A stretch of DNA of 34,738 nt from Gammaproteobacteria bacterium (GCA_013289615.1 JABCZO010000037.1:1-34738); one strand, 5' to 3'. Shown: positions 7,747-19,600, counted from the stretch's first letter. Numbers and translations are program-made. The notes: a model not told the origin generated them from the sequence alone.

Positions 7747-9897
7747 TCAGCGACGCGTTGCGCTGATGATCAGGTAAACCGTACGACCCGGTTCGGGCTC
7801 GAAGTAACGGGCGTTGGTTTCATTGACGATGACCGATCCCACGTAGCCGCGGTTGCTGAGGTTGTCCACGCGCAGTGCCTCGGTGAACTGCCACGTCGTC
7901 AGCTGCTGCCCGGTGCCCAGGCGCAGATTGGCCAGCCAGTAACCGCCCGCGGCGTGGCTGTTCAGATCGTCGGCATAGATCTGGGCGCGGCCGATGGTCT
8001 CGAGCGTAACCCAGGACTCCCCGGGCGCGCGACGCCAGGTAACCCCGGCATAGAGGGTATCGGCCGGTACCGCCGGAATCCGGTGACCAGGATTGACCAG
8101 CAGCGGCACGCACGGTACCAGGATGCAGGTGCTATAGGATTGCAGTGTCAGCGCCTGGATGTAGCTATAGGCGAGCTGGCTGCTGAAGCCGTGACTCCAG
8201 TCGCTCTGGAGTTGCGCTTCCGCTCCGCGGCGCTGCGTGGCCGGAATGTTCTGGTAAACCGAACGCCCGGCGGTATTGGACTGCACCGCCAGTTCATCTT
8301 CGGTACGGATATAAAATCCTGCCAGCGTGGCCCGCATGCGTGCGCCGCCGGCCTTGAGCCCGAGTTCGTAGTTGTCGCTGCGGGCCGTCTGCAATGCGAA
8401 GTTCAGTCCCGGCAGGCTACCGTTGGTCGACCGGTACGCGAGCTCGTCAAGCGTCGGGGTCTCGAAGCCCTTGCCATAGGAGCCGTACAGATCAAGATTC
8501 GGCGCCGCCCGGTACGTCAGGCCGGCGACCGGATTGACGGTGCGATAGCGCACGCCGCTGTCGGCGGGCGTGCCGGTTGCGGCCAGGTGATCATCGGAGC
8601 CGACCTCCACGATGCTGTTGCGCACGCCCGCTTCCAGACGCCAGCGCGCCGTCGGGTCCCATTGCAGCTGCAGATACTCGTCCAGATCATAGACTGTGTC
8701 GTGCTCATCCCGACGCAGCCCTCCCTTCACGCCCAGTTCATTGCCGATAAAATTCAGATAGCCGCGACGTCCCTCATCGAGATCGTCGTAGCTCACGCCG
8801 GCCGTCAGCTGCAGCGGCGTATCGGCGATGCGGCGATGATCGGTGAGGTGCGCGTCGATGCCCCAGTAGCCATTGTCGAGCACGATCACGCCGCCCGGGT
8901 GAGTCGGGGAGCCTTCGGTGGCTTTGGGGATCGCCTGATACTGCGTTGTGTCGCGCCCGCCGCCATAGATCATGGCACTCAGGTCGTCGGTGGCGCTCAG
9001 GATGCGTTCATAACGCGCGCCGATCTGTTCCTGCTGTACCGACTTGCGCGTGTCATAGGCCAGCGCGCCAGCCCCGGCCTGCTCGCGGTTGCTATCGAGC
9101 TGGGCCTGCGTAAGTCCCAACGGGTCCTGTGCGTTCGGCAGGTCGATCGCATTGGCGATCAGCGTGAATCTGGAGGCGTCATCGAACTGCCAGGCGGCCT
9201 TGGCATTGAATACGTTGCGCTGCGCGGCGCTGTGATCGCGATAGCCGTCGGTGGCGAAGTGCGATGCATCGACCACCAGGTTGACCCCACCGGGTTGATC
9301 CAGCATTTCCTTGAGGGCATAGCGCTGCGTGTTGAAGCTGCCGTATTCGACGCTGGCATCGACTCGCTGTCCCGCCGGCGCATCCTCGGTGAAGATGGAA
9401 ATCACGCCGCCGGATGAATTGCCGTACAGCGCCGAGAACGGTCCGCGCAGTACTTCAACGCGCTCGGCCGAGCCGAGATCGAAATTCGAGAACTGGCCCT
9501 GCCCGTCCGGCATGGTTCCGGGAATGCCATCGGCATACAGACGCACGCCGCGCACGCCGAAGCTCGAGCGGGCGCCAAACCCGCGCACCGAGATCTGCAG
9601 GTCCTGCGCATAGTTCTGTCGGTTCTGCGCGTTGACGCCCGGCACGGTGATCAGCGGCTCGGACAGATTGACCTGCAGCTGGCCTTCCCTGATCTGCTGT
9701 CGACCGACCAGGTCGATCGACATCGGCAGATCCGCGCTCGCCTCGGCAACCCGCGTCGCCGTGACGACGATTGGCTCGAGACTAAAGGCCGGTGCGGCCG
9801 CGCCGCTGCCCGCGTTATCCGCCAGTGCGATCGCGCTCCCGAGCGTCAGGCCGGCGCCCAGAACGGCCATCGACATCGTCATCGACTGGAATTTCAT
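7747..9897 (-). CDS. pqqU: TonB-dependent outer-membrane receptor, PqqU (YncD)-like, probable PQQ importer
   Basis: This is an outer-membrane 22-strand receptor energised by TonB. The 716-residue protein starts with a signal peptide ending near IALADNAG and a TonB-box-like EPIVVTATR. The plug contains NLSEPLITVPGVNAQNRQ, NYAQDLQISVRGFGARSSFG, RLYADGIPGTMPDGQGQFSN and EVLRGPFSALYGNSSGGVIS. The barrel ends with YVGSVIVNETNARYFEPEPG. These match E. coli YncD (PqqU), shown in E. coli to import pyrroloquinoline quinone, nearly residue for residue in the plug and in the NRQNYAQDLQ and YVGSVIVNE(S/T)N(G/A)RY(Y/F)EP blocks. The comparison is from memory, not an alignment. XoxJ and a PQQ-associated beta-propeller elsewhere in the window fit a need for PQQ. 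Direct repeats sit 64-93 bp upstream. A short remnant and FAH gene follow. Confidence 0.88.
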   Translation of the reverse strand: MKFQSMTMSMAVLGAGLTLGSAIALADNAGSGAAAPAFSLEPIVVTATRVAEASADLPMSIDLVGRQQIREGQLQVNLSEPLITVPGVNAQNRQNYAQDLQISVRGFGARSSFGVRGVRLYADGIPGTMPDGQGQFSNFDLGSAERVEVLRGPFSALYGNSSGGVISIFTEDAPAGQRVDASVEYGSFNTQRYALKEMLDQPGGVNLVVDASHFATDGYRDHSAAQRNVFNAKAAWQFDDASRFTLIANAIDLPNAQDPLGLTQAQLDSNREQAGAGALAYDTRKSVQQEQIGARYERILSATDDLSAMIYGGGRDTTQYQAIPKATEGSPTHPGGVIVLDNGYWGIDAHLTDHRRIADTPLQLTAGVSYDDLDEGRRGYLNFIGNELGVKGGLRRDEHDTVYDLDEYLQLQWDPTARWRLEAGVRNSIVEVGSDDHLAATGTPADSGVRYRTVNPVAGLTYRAAPNLDLYGSYGKGFETPTLDELAYRSTNGSLPGLNFALQTARSDNYELGLKAGGARMRATLAGFYIRTEDELAVQSNTAGRSVYQNIPATQRRGAEAQLQSDWSHGFSSQLAYSYIQALTLQSYSTCILVPCVPLLVNPGHRIPAVPADTLYAGVTWRRAPGESWVTLETIGRAQIYADDLNSHAAGGYWLANLRLGTGQQLTTWQFTEALRVDNLSNRGYVGSVIVNETNARYFEPEPGRTVYLIISATRR

Positions 9898-10229
9898 CGC
9901 AGCGCAGTTGATATGAGCAGACCCGAGGACGCAAGTCGCTTGCTGCTAGGCGATCGATAGATGACTGCTATGTCGATTGATCACTGCTATAAAATCGCCG
10001 GCGGCTGCGATGCCGCACTGTGCTCGAAAGTAACTTAAATATAGCCTGTAACAGTTTATTATTATTAATTTCTCTTCCTATGGTCGGAAGTGCGCCACGG
10101 CGCGGCGCGTGGCCGCTCGCCCAGTGCGTCGCGCAAGCGTTGACCGGCGCGCGCTCGCGATACTGCGCCTCGTTACGCGGTAGGATACCCGGCAATTCAC
10201 AGACAATAGCGGCCAGCGAGGTACCTTCC
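9898..10229. other. Divergent intergenic region, PqqU-like receptor / small membrane protein
   Basis: This 332-bp gap separates divergent genes. It holds the direct repeats at 9961-9990 and an AT-rich patch at about 10030-10080 that could be the promoter of the rightward gene. The rest looks non-coding. The open frame running from 10020 into the rightward gene is low-complexity before 10230. Confidence 0.5.
9961..9990. repeat. Pair of 11-bp direct repeats upstream of the PqqU-like gene
   Basis: ATGACTGCTAT (9961-9971) and ATCACTGCTAT (9980-9990) agree at 10 of 11 bases and start 19 bp apart, close to two helical turns. They lie 64-93 bp upstream of the receptor start and on the near side of a divergent membrane-protein gene. 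The layout suggests a binding site for a dimeric regulator, which is an inference. Confidence 0.4.
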
Positions 10230-10745
10230 ATGATACTCGGAATGTCGACCGCATCGTTCACGCTGTTTCATGTGATCCTGAGCCTGATCGGCATCGGCTC
10301 GGGCCTGGTGGTTGCCGGCGGCATGCTGGCGGCGAAAAGACTCGACGGCTGGACGGCACTGTTTCTGGCGACGACGGTGCTGACCAGCGTGACCGGATTT
10401 CTGTTTCACTCGGCGCATTTTGGACCGCCGCACGTGATCGGCCTGCTGTCGCTGCTGCTGCTGGTGCTGGCGATTCTGGCCCGATATTCCTATCACATGG
10501 CCGGATCCTGGCGCTGGGTATACGTCGCCACCGCGATGCTGTCGCTGTATTTCAACGTATTCGTCGGCGTGGTGCAGGCCTTCCAGAAGCTGCCGCTGTT
10601 GCAGCCGCTGGCGCCGACCGGAACGGAACCGCCGTTTGCCATCGCGCAGGGCCTCGTGCTGGTGGCTTTTGCCGTGTTGACGGTGTTCGCGCTGAAGCGA
10701 TTCTATCCGGCGCGGGACGTCGCCGTGAGCGTGAAGATCTCGTAG
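10230..10745 (+). CDS. Conserved hypothetical integral membrane protein
   Basis: I do not recognise a function. From the ATG at 10230 the protein has 171 residues, nearly all in five hydrophobic segments: FTLFHVILSLIGIGSGLVVA, WTALFLATTVLTSVTGFLF, VIGLLSLLLLVLAILARY, WVYVATAMLSLYFNVFVGVV and IAQGLVLVAFAVLTVFAL. Conserved-looking polar spots are HSAHFGPPHV after helix 2 and FQKLPLL after helix 4. The open frame starts at 10020, but the 70 extra residues are unlike a membrane protein N-terminus, and MILGMSTASF leads straight into the first helix. It ends 14 bp from the convergent pitA gene. Similar small membrane proteins occur in many proteobacteria without assigned role (from memory). Confidence 0.75.
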   Translation: MILGMSTASFTLFHVILSLIGIGSGLVVAGGMLAAKRLDGWTALFLATTVLTSVTGFLFHSAHFGPPHVIGLLSLLLLVLAILARYSYHMAGSWRWVYVATAMLSLYFNVFVGVVQAFQKLPLLQPLAPTGTEPPFAIAQGLVLVAFAVLTVFALKRFYPARDVAVSVKIS

Positions 10746-10759
10746 CGCCGGGTAGGTGC

Positions 10760-12250
10760 TTACGGCACGCCAGCGACGCGCAGCACGAAAAACAGTCCGG
10801 CGGCGAATAGGGCCGCGCCCAGCAGTACGCACACCGGCAGCGTCAGCACCCAGGCGAGGATGATGTTGCGCACGGTCTCCTTCTGGATTCCGGAGCCGTT
10901 CGCGACCATCGTGCCGGCAATGCCTGAGGACAGCACATGGGTCGTGCTCACCGGCAGGCCCAGGATATCGGCTGCCTCGATGGTGCCGAATGCGACCAGT
11001 TCGGCGCAGGCACCCTGCGCGTAGGTCAGATGCGCCTTTCCGATCTTCTCTCCGACCGTGACGACGATGCGCTTCCACCCGATCATGGTGCCGAGGCCCA
11101 GCGCCAGAGCGACCGCCACCTTCACCCACAGCGGAATGTAGTTCGTCAGTGCCTTGAGCGACTTCTGGTAGCTGCCGGCTGCCCTGGCATCGAGCGTGGC
11201 GGGAAGCTGCTTCGCCTTGATCAGGCGCGCCAGGGTTTCCGACACCAGGTAGATGTCGAGTCGCAGCGAACGACGCTGCATCGCCGGCACGCTCGACAGG
11301 TCCTTTACGTCCTCCAGGCCCCCCACGACGCGCTGGTTCGCCAACGCGAGCGCCGGCATCGTGGTGTCGCTGATGTGCCCGGTGCGCAGGTACAACGTCA
11401 ATTGCCGGTGCGCGGTGTCGGCGTCTGACGCGCCAGCGGTGGCAGCCGGCTGCGGCTGCAGCGACTGGGAGAACACGACCGCCGCCGAGGACAGCTGCTG
11501 CAGCGAGTCCGCCGAGGCACTCATGTTGAGCGCGAACGCGGCCGGTACGATGCCGACCAGGATCAGCACGATCAGCCCCATACCCTTCTGGCCATCATTC
11601 GAGCCGTGCGCGAAGCTCACGCCGGTGCAGGTCAGCACCAGCAGACTGCGGATCCAAATGGGCGGCGGCGCGTTGCCCTCGGGCGCCTTGTAGAGCTCGG
11701 GCCGGCGCAGCAGCGCTTTGGCCAGCAGCAGCAGCAATGCGGCAAACACGAAGCCGATCAGCGGCGACAGCACGAGTGCCTTGACGGTATCGGCGACCTT
11801 GGTCCAGTTGACGCCGTCGCCGAACGCCGAGTCCGGGCTCAACAGCGAATTCATCAGCCCGACTCCGACGATCGAGCCGATCAGCGTATGCGAGCTGGAA
11901 GCCGGCAGACCGAGGTACCAGGTGCCGAGATTCCAGACGATGGCCGACACCAGCAATGCGAATACCATCGCAAAACCGGCGCCGGAGCCGACGTTGATGA
12001 CCAGTTCCACCGGCAGCAGTGCGACGATGCCGAAGGCCACGGCGCCCGACGAGGTCAAGACGCCAATCAGATTCCAGCACCCGGACCAGACGACCGCCTG
12101 CGCCGGCTTCAACGTGTGGGTGTAGATCACCGTTGCCACCGCGTTTGCGGTGTCGTGAAAGCCGTTGACGAATTCGAAGCTCAGCGCAAGTGCCAGCGCA
12201 AGACACAGCAATACGGCGGTCGGGACATCGATGCCCAAGCTGGTCAACAC
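10760..12250 (-). CDS. pitA: Low-affinity inorganic phosphate transporter PitA
   Basis: Pit proteins are inner-membrane symporters taking up metal-phosphate complexes with protons. The 496-residue protein has the two family repeats: FVNGFHDTANAVATVIYT and GLPASSSHTLIGSIVGVG in the first half, LLVLTCTGVSFAHGSNDGQK in the middle, and GLPVSTTHVLSSGIAGTM in the second half. A hydrophilic cytoplasmic loop lies between about residues 240 and 370, as in E. coli PitA (499 residues). The start is a GTG at 12250 with AGAGG about 7 bases upstream. A Pho-box-like repeat lies 63-91 bp upstream (listed separately), so phosphate control by PhoB is likely. Confidence 0.95.
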   Translation of the reverse strand: MLTSLGIDVPTAVLLCLALALALSFEFVNGFHDTANAVATVIYTHTLKPAQAVVWSGCWNLIGVLTSSGAVAFGIVALLPVELVINVGSGAGFAMVFALLVSAIVWNLGTWYLGLPASSSHTLIGSIVGVGLMNSLLSPDSAFGDGVNWTKVADTVKALVLSPLIGFVFAALLLLLAKALLRRPELYKAPEGNAPPPIWIRSLLVLTCTGVSFAHGSNDGQKGMGLIVLILVGIVPAAFALNMSASADSLQQLSSAAVVFSQSLQPQPAATAGASDADTAHRQLTLYLRTGHISDTTMPALALANQRVVGGLEDVKDLSSVPAMQRRSLRLDIYLVSETLARLIKAKQLPATLDARAAGSYQKSLKALTNYIPLWVKVAVALALGLGTMIGWKRIVVTVGEKIGKAHLTYAQGACAELVAFGTIEAADILGLPVSTTHVLSSGIAGTMVANGSGIQKETVRNIILAWVLTLPVCVLLGAALFAAGLFFVLRVAGVP

Positions 12251-12312
12251 AGGTAACCTCTCGCGTTAATCGTCAGTCGTTGGTCTTGTTACGCCGGCGC
12301 CGGATTGAGAGT

Positions 12313-12341
12313 ATGAAGCTTTCATGACCGGTGTATGACAG
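12313..12341 (-). promoter_or_regulatory. Probable Pho box (PhoB-binding direct repeats) upstream of pitA
   Basis: Read on the minus strand, three heptamers follow one another with an 11-bp period: CTGTCAT (12341-12335), CGGTCAT (12330-12324) and GCTTCAT (12319-12313). The first matches the PhoB half-site CTGTCAT exactly, the second at six of seven positions and the third at its last four. The 4-bp spacers and 11-bp period are those of a Pho box. A CATACT at 12314-12309 could be the -10 element, about 9 bp from the second repeat. The site also lies just upstream of the divergent gene at 12368. Confidence 0.6.
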
Positions 12342-12367
12342 CCGGATCAGCAGGCGCAGACTAGCCG

Positions 12368-12889
12368 ATGCACGTGGAGAGACTCAGGCTATATGGCGCC
12401 GACTGGGCGAGGTACTTCGCGCCGGTAGCGTTTTGTGCCTACCTGGCAGCGATCTGCGTTGCCTTAATCATCACTTCCGCATTCCTGCACGATCGGCGCG
12501 ACGCGCTGGCGGTCAGTGCTGCAGCCGCGTTCGGACTGCTGCTCTCTGGCGCCCTCGGAATGGGCGTACTGGGCATGCAGCTGCACGAGCTGCGTTATCT
12601 GTCGGTCGCCACGCGCTTCGATTCCGAGTCGAACTTCGAGCAGGTCGTGCGCCTGGCGCGTGAGCTTGGCTGGCAACGCACGCATGAGCAGCCGGGGCGA
12701 CGGCTCGAATTTCGCACCGCCGATTCGATGCTGCAGGAGGGCGAGCGGGTGGTGGTGCTGTTGCGCGAGCATCAGGTGCTGATCGCGTCGATCTGTGATC
12801 CGGATGTGGGCTTCTCGCTGGTCGGGCGCCGTCGCTGCCAGCACCACCGGGAACTCGTGCGGCGTGCGGTGCTGCGAGCGCCGCCCTAG
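12368..12889 (+). CDS. Hypothetical membrane protein, two N-terminal helices
   Basis: I do not recognise this 173-residue protein. Two hydrophobic segments lie at about residues 17-40 ([20 protein letters not shown]) and 47-71 ([20 protein letters not shown]). A soluble domain of about 100 residues follows, with [16 protein letters not shown] and [20 protein letters not shown]. That domain may fold as a small alpha/beta unit. It starts 117 bp from the divergent pitA start, next to the Pho box, so it could share phosphate control, and it ends 136 bp before acsA. Codon use looks like that of its neighbours. Its existence as a gene rests on a clean open frame and plausible topology only. Confidence 0.6.
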   Translation: MHVERLRLYGADWARYFAPVAFCAYLAAICVALIITSAFLHDRRDALAVSAAAAFGLLLSGALGMGVLGMQLHELRYLSVATRFDSESNFEQVVRLARELGWQRTHEQPGRRLEFRTADSMLQEGERVVVLLREHQVLIASICDPDVGFSLVGRRRCQHHRELVRRAVLRAPP

Positions 12890-13025
12890 GAAGTCGCGCA
12901 CCCGGCCGCACGCAGTCGCGCGCTTTCCTGACGTATCATGCTCGAAACAGTCCGCAGCTGACGCGCCTGGCGATGGCCAGCCCGCGCTACGGTTGGGTCA
13001 AGGAATGCCGTTTGGAGGGGACCGT

Positions 13026-14972
<1,947 letters not shown>

Positions 14973-15076
14973 TCGGCCGATCGAGTCGGCCGCCGGGTGC
15001 CGGAAGGGATCACGCTCCCCTCCAGTGCCACAGTCCCGCCCGGCCGGCGCTCGGACCGCCGACCAGCGATCGTCGG

Positions 15077-15604
15077 TCAGCCGCCCTCGACCTGCTTTTT
15101 CAGGTTCGCCAGGCCGCTCTGGTAGATCCCGGTGATCAGCTTGGTGCCGGCGTCGTCGTTCTCGGCGTCCGGAGGATTCTCAGCTGGGTTCTTGCGCTTG
15201 AAGGTGCTGGACCAGCGCACCAGGGTGGTGCCGTCCTTGTTGGCCTTGACGTGGAACGCTGACACATAGTCCTTGATCGGAAACGGCGTGTCGACGAACT
15301 TGTACGAGAACGAATGTGACATGTCGCTGAACGAAAGCAATTTCTCGGTAATGACCGGACCGTCCTTGATCGTCAGCGCACGTACCGCGCCGGGCTTGTT
15401 GTTGCTGCCCTTGACGATCTCGTCCTTGACCACGGCCGGGTGCCATTTATTCAGGCTGTCGAAATCCTTCACGGCTGCCCAGACCTTATCGGCCGGCGCC
15501 TTGATGACGATGGATTCAACGACCTTGAGCTGCTTCGGTGCCGCAAATACCAGGCATGGAGCGCAGATGGCCGCCAGTGCCGCCACGGCAAAAGTCCTTT
15601 TCAT
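15077..15604 (-). CDS. Exported SRPBCC (START/polyketide-cyclase-like) family protein
   Basis: This probable periplasmic protein has the SRPBCC ligand-binding fold and an unknown ligand. From the ATG at 15604, preceded by GGGGA, it has 175 residues. A signal peptide MKRTFAVAALAAICAPCLVFA is followed by the SRPBCC N-terminus VVESIVIKAPADKVWAAVKD, then FDSLNKWHPAV, GAVRALTIKDGPVITEKLLS, SYKFVDTPFPIKDYVSAF and TTLVRWSSTFKR. The open frame begins at 15745, but the exported start is clearly MKRT. A TATAGT at 15656-15651 on the minus strand, about 47 bp upstream, could be its -10 element. It sits between acsA and the crbR-like gene, and I see no direct link in function. Confidence 0.82.
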   Translation of the reverse strand: MKRTFAVAALAAICAPCLVFAAPKQLKVVESIVIKAPADKVWAAVKDFDSLNKWHPAVVKDEIVKGSNNKPGAVRALTIKDGPVITEKLLSFSDMSHSFSYKFVDTPFPIKDYVSAFHVKANKDGTTLVRWSSTFKRKNPAENPPDAENDDAGTKLITGIYQSGLANLKKQVEGG

Positions 15605-15760
15605 GTCGATGTCCCCGGTGAGAAGCGTTGGTGTGATCTGGAAGCGGCGGACTATACCCTTGATATCAGTGCCGATCCACCGTCGCGGCAAACCTGCTAC
15701 GCATCGCGCCGCGTGCCGCACACGCCCGTCGGTAACGAGCGGCAAGGGCGAGCTACCGGT

Positions 15761-16501
15761 TCAGTCAATCCCTTCAGGCGGGGGCCTGATTTCGGTCGGA
15801 TCCCGGACCAAACGTCCGGCCAGCAATGCGGCCTGCGTCCGATTGGAAGCGCCAAGCTTGCGCAGAATGGCCGTCATGTGAGCCTTCACGGTCGCCTCCA
15901 TGATCTGCAGATCGTAGGCGATCTGCTTGTTCAGTCGACCCGAGCACAGCAGCCCGAACACGCGGAACTGTTGCGGCGTGAGCTGCGCCAAGCGCTGCGC
16001 GACATCGAGCGCACCGGCATCGGCCGCGGCCTCCGCATCCGGTCCCAGCCCGGCCGGCACCACGATTTCGCCACGCAATACCGCCTGCACGCTGTCACCG
16101 ATGGTGGCGGCATCGGCCGCCTTGGATACAAAGCCCTGGGCTCCGAACGCCAACGCCTGGCGCACGGTACGCGCATCGTCCGTCGCCGACACCACGATGA
16201 CCGGCAACTCCGGATGCGTGCCGCGCAAATGCGCCAGGGCGCTGAAGCCATAGGCACCGGGCAGGTTCAGGTCGAGCAGCAGCAGATCGGGGTGCGGATG
16301 ATCCTCCAGCACGTCAAACAGGGCTGCAATGCTGTCGGCCTCGACGAATTCGCTGTCGATACAGGCCGCCGCGACCGCACCCTTGAGCGCCGCGCGGTAC
16401 AGCGGATGGTCGTCGACGATGAGGACTTGGTAGGTTATCTGCGCACTCGGTGCTGGCGGACGATCGGCGGAAGGCTGATGCAGATGGATCCCCTGACTCA
16501 C
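15761..16501 (-). CDS. crbR: CrbR/ErdR-type response regulator (NarL/LuxR family)
   Basis: This is a DNA-binding response regulator. The 246-residue protein has a receiver domain from about residue 24 (VLIVDDHPLYRAAL, acidic pocket Asp30-Asp31) with the phosphoacceptor Asp77 in LLLLDLNLPGAYGF. A LuxR-type helix-turn-helix follows near residues 180-240 (LTPQQFRVFGLLCSGRLNKQ, then IMEATVKAHMTAILRKLGAS). A 23-residue unstructured tail precedes the receiver. The gene lies 162 bp after a sodium-symporter/histidine-kinase hybrid and close to acsA. This is the arrangement of CrbS/CrbR (MxtR/ErdR in Pseudomonas), which activates acs and acetate or ethanol use. The assignment to CrbR rests on the partner kinase and context, since NarL-family regulators look alike. 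Confidence 0.8.
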   Translation of the reverse strand: MSQGIHLHQPSADRPPAPSAQITYQVLIVDDHPLYRAALKGAVAAACIDSEFVEADSIAALFDVLEDHPHPDLLLLDLNLPGAYGFSALAHLRGTHPELPVIVVSATDDARTVRQALAFGAQGFVSKAADAATIGDSVQAVLRGEIVVPAGLGPDAEAAADAGALDVAQRLAQLTPQQFRVFGLLCSGRLNKQIAYDLQIMEATVKAHMTAILRKLGASNRTQAALLAGRLVRDPTEIRPPPEGID

Positions 16502-16663
16502 ATCACCCCCTGCCCCAGACTGCTTGAGGTTGCGCCTGTGTCCAGGAGTTCATGCGCTTTTTTAGCATCGCACTTCTAATCGGCCGCTACGACCTTGGTC
16601 GGTGTCCGATCCGTGTTGGACCCGATGGCGGCGCCGGCGCCCCCGGCGCGCGGCTGTGCCGCT

Positions 16664-19600
16664 TTAGGCGGCCGAGACCTTGCTCGGCTGGCGCCGAAAC
16701 GCACTCAGCAGCGCCCGCAGTGCCGCCGGCCGTAGCGGTTTGTGGAGCAAGGGATAGCCTGCCGTGCGGGCCAAGAGCGCCAATTCGGCGCCGTGGTCGG
16801 CGCTGATCAGCGCTGCACTGCTCGCCGGGCAGCTCGATTCACGCAGGCGACGCAACAGCTCGATGCCGTCGACGCCGTCCCCGAGATGGTAGTCGGCCAG
16901 TATCGTGTCGATTTCCACTTGCGCGCCGACCTGCGCCGCCTCGGCGCTGTTGCGGGCCTTGAGCACCTGCACACCCCATTGTCCGAGCAGCGCCTCCATA
17001 CCGTCCAGGATCGAGCAATCGTTGTCCACGCACAGCACTCGCAGACCGCGCAGCCCGATCGGGTCGGGAGCGGGACGCTGCGGTCCGATGCGCTTTGCCC
17101 GCCGGGCCCTGACGTCGCGCGCCACCCGTACACCGAACGCGGAGCCGCGCCCCGGGCAGCTGGCGAAGGTCAGTGTGTGGTTCATCAGCCGGGCGAGGCG
17201 GTCGCAGATCGACAAGCCGAGCCCCAGGCCCTTCTCGCCCCACGGGGAAGCCTGCTCGCAGCGGCTGAATTCGTCGTACATGCGTTGACGCTGGTGCTCC
17301 GCGATGCCGGGCCCGGTGTCGTACACCGCTACTTCGAGCTCACCGGCGCGCCGCCGGCAACCCACCACGACGCCGCCGCGTTTGGTGTAGCGCAGCGCGT
17401 TGGAAAGGTAATTCTGGATGATCCGCCGCAGCAGCACGCGATCGCTGCGAACCACTTCATGGCTGCCGACGATGCTTAGTCGCAGGTGTCGTGCATGCGC
17501 GAGCGGTGCATATTGCCGCCGCAGTTCCTCCAGCAGCTCGATGATCGGAAAGCTGGAGATGTCCGGCTTGAGGACGCCGCTGTCCAGGCGCGCAACATCC
17601 AGCAGATCGTCGAGCAGCTCTTCCGCCGCCCGCATCGAGGCATCGATGCGTATGGTCAGTTCCTGCAGCTCCGGGTGCGCGCGTGCACGCGACTCGAGCG
17701 CCGAGACAAACAGCCTGGCCGCATTCAGCGGTTGCAGCAGATCGTGACTGGCGGCTGCAAAAAAGCGCGTCTTGCTGACGTTAGCGGTCTCGGCCTCCTG
17801 CTTGGCCATTCGCTGCGCCTCGAGCGAGGCGCTCAACTCCTGGGTGCGCTGTGCGACACGCTCCTCCAGTCCCTGCTTGGCATCGAGCAACGCCTGTTCA
17901 TGGCGTTTGAATTCGGTAATGTCGGTATAGGTTGTGACAAATCCGCCGCCGGTCATCGGCTGCCCGTGGATGTTGTATACTTGGCCGTTACGACGCGCCC
18001 GCTGAAAGGTGTAGGCGGTTCCGGCCCGCATGTGCGCCAGCCGCTTCTCGACCTGCTGTAGTGGATCGCCCGGTCCCATTCCTCCCTGCTCGGCATTCCA
18101 GAGGATCAGGTCCGCCACCGGACGACCGACATACACCATGCCGTCCGGATAGCCAAGCAGATCCAGATAACGGCGGTTCCACGCGACAATCCGCATCTGC
18201 GCATCCACCACGCTGATTCCTTGCGTGATGTTCTCCATCGTCGCCTGCAGCAGCTGGCGGCTGAAGCGCAGCTCTTGCGAGGTTTCATCGAGCAATTCAG
18301 CGACTTCGTCGACCTCCAGGCCCTTGCGCTTGAGTGCATGCGTCAGCACCACGCGCGCGGATGAGGCGCCAATCGAGCCGGCCAGCACGCGCTCGAAATG
18401 CTGCAGCAGTCCCCGATCAGCGGGCGCGGCCGGCTTCGGCAGTTCCTGGCTGCTCAAAGCAGCGTACTCCTGCAGCGCGTGGCGCGCGGCGGCGGCGCCG
18501 ATAATTCGGGCGGCCACGGTCTCGAGATCGCCCACCTGGGAGGTCATCGCGGACAGGCCGGCGGCGGGACGCTTGGGCGCGACAAAGGCGCGCGCGGCCA
18601 ATCGTTCCTGCAAGGTCACGCCGCGTCGCGCGGACACGATCAGCATCACCGACACGTTGAGCGTCAGCGCCAGCAGCGCGCGCGGTCCGACTGCACCGGG
18701 ACTAGAGTAGTCGGCCAGAAAATGCGGCAGCAGACCGCCGGCCACCAGATTGGGCAGCAACAGCAGATAGGCCCAGGTGATGAATCCGCTCAACATGCCC
18801 CAGAACACGCCCGCGCTGCTGGCGCCGCTCCAGTACAACGCGGCAAAAATTCCCGGGGCGAACTGCGCCACGGCGGCGAACGACAGCATGCCGATCGCGG
18901 CCAGACTGATCGAACCCGACGTCGAGCGATAATAGGTAAAGGCGAGCAGCGCCAGCGTAAAGATGGCGGCTCGCCGCACCCACAGCACGCGCCGGCCCAG
19001 GCTCGACCCGTCCTCCAGGCGCTGGCGCCAGAGGATCGGCGCGGCGATGTCATTCGAGATCATCGTTGCCAGCGCGGTGCTGGCCACGACCACCATCGCC
19101 GTAGCCGCAGACAAACCACCGAGATAGACCAGTACCGTCAGCCAGGACGCACCGTAGCTCATCGGCAGGGTCAGGATCAGCGAGTCCGAGGCGGTATGCA
19201 GCGACAATCCGTTGCGCGTGCCCAGCGCCACTACCGGTACCACCACGACAGAGAACAGGCCGAGGTAGGCGGGTAGCAGCCAGCGCGCCAGCTTCAGGTC
19301 GGAAGTGCGCGCGCATTCGACCACGCCGACCTGAAATTGACGCGGCAGGCAGAATATCGCCGCCGCCGCGAGCACCGTGCTCATCAACTCATTGCCGGTG
19401 AACAGTGTGCTGCCGGTAGCCAGTCCGGGCGGTAACAGCCACGGATGGCCGCGCAATTGCAGACAGGCGAATACGCCAACCGCAACGAACGCCAGCAGTT
19501 TGAGCAGCGATTCGAAGGCGATCGCCAGCATCAGACCTTCGCGGTGCCGGGTGGCATCCACGCGCCGGGCGCCGAACAGCACGGCAAACAGCGCCATGAT

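Noticed and set aside
7954..9417. 487-codon open frame antisense to the PqqU-like gene
   Set aside because: It is a shadow of the receptor reading frame. Its translation is low-complexity Arg/Ala/Gly-rich and has no motif.
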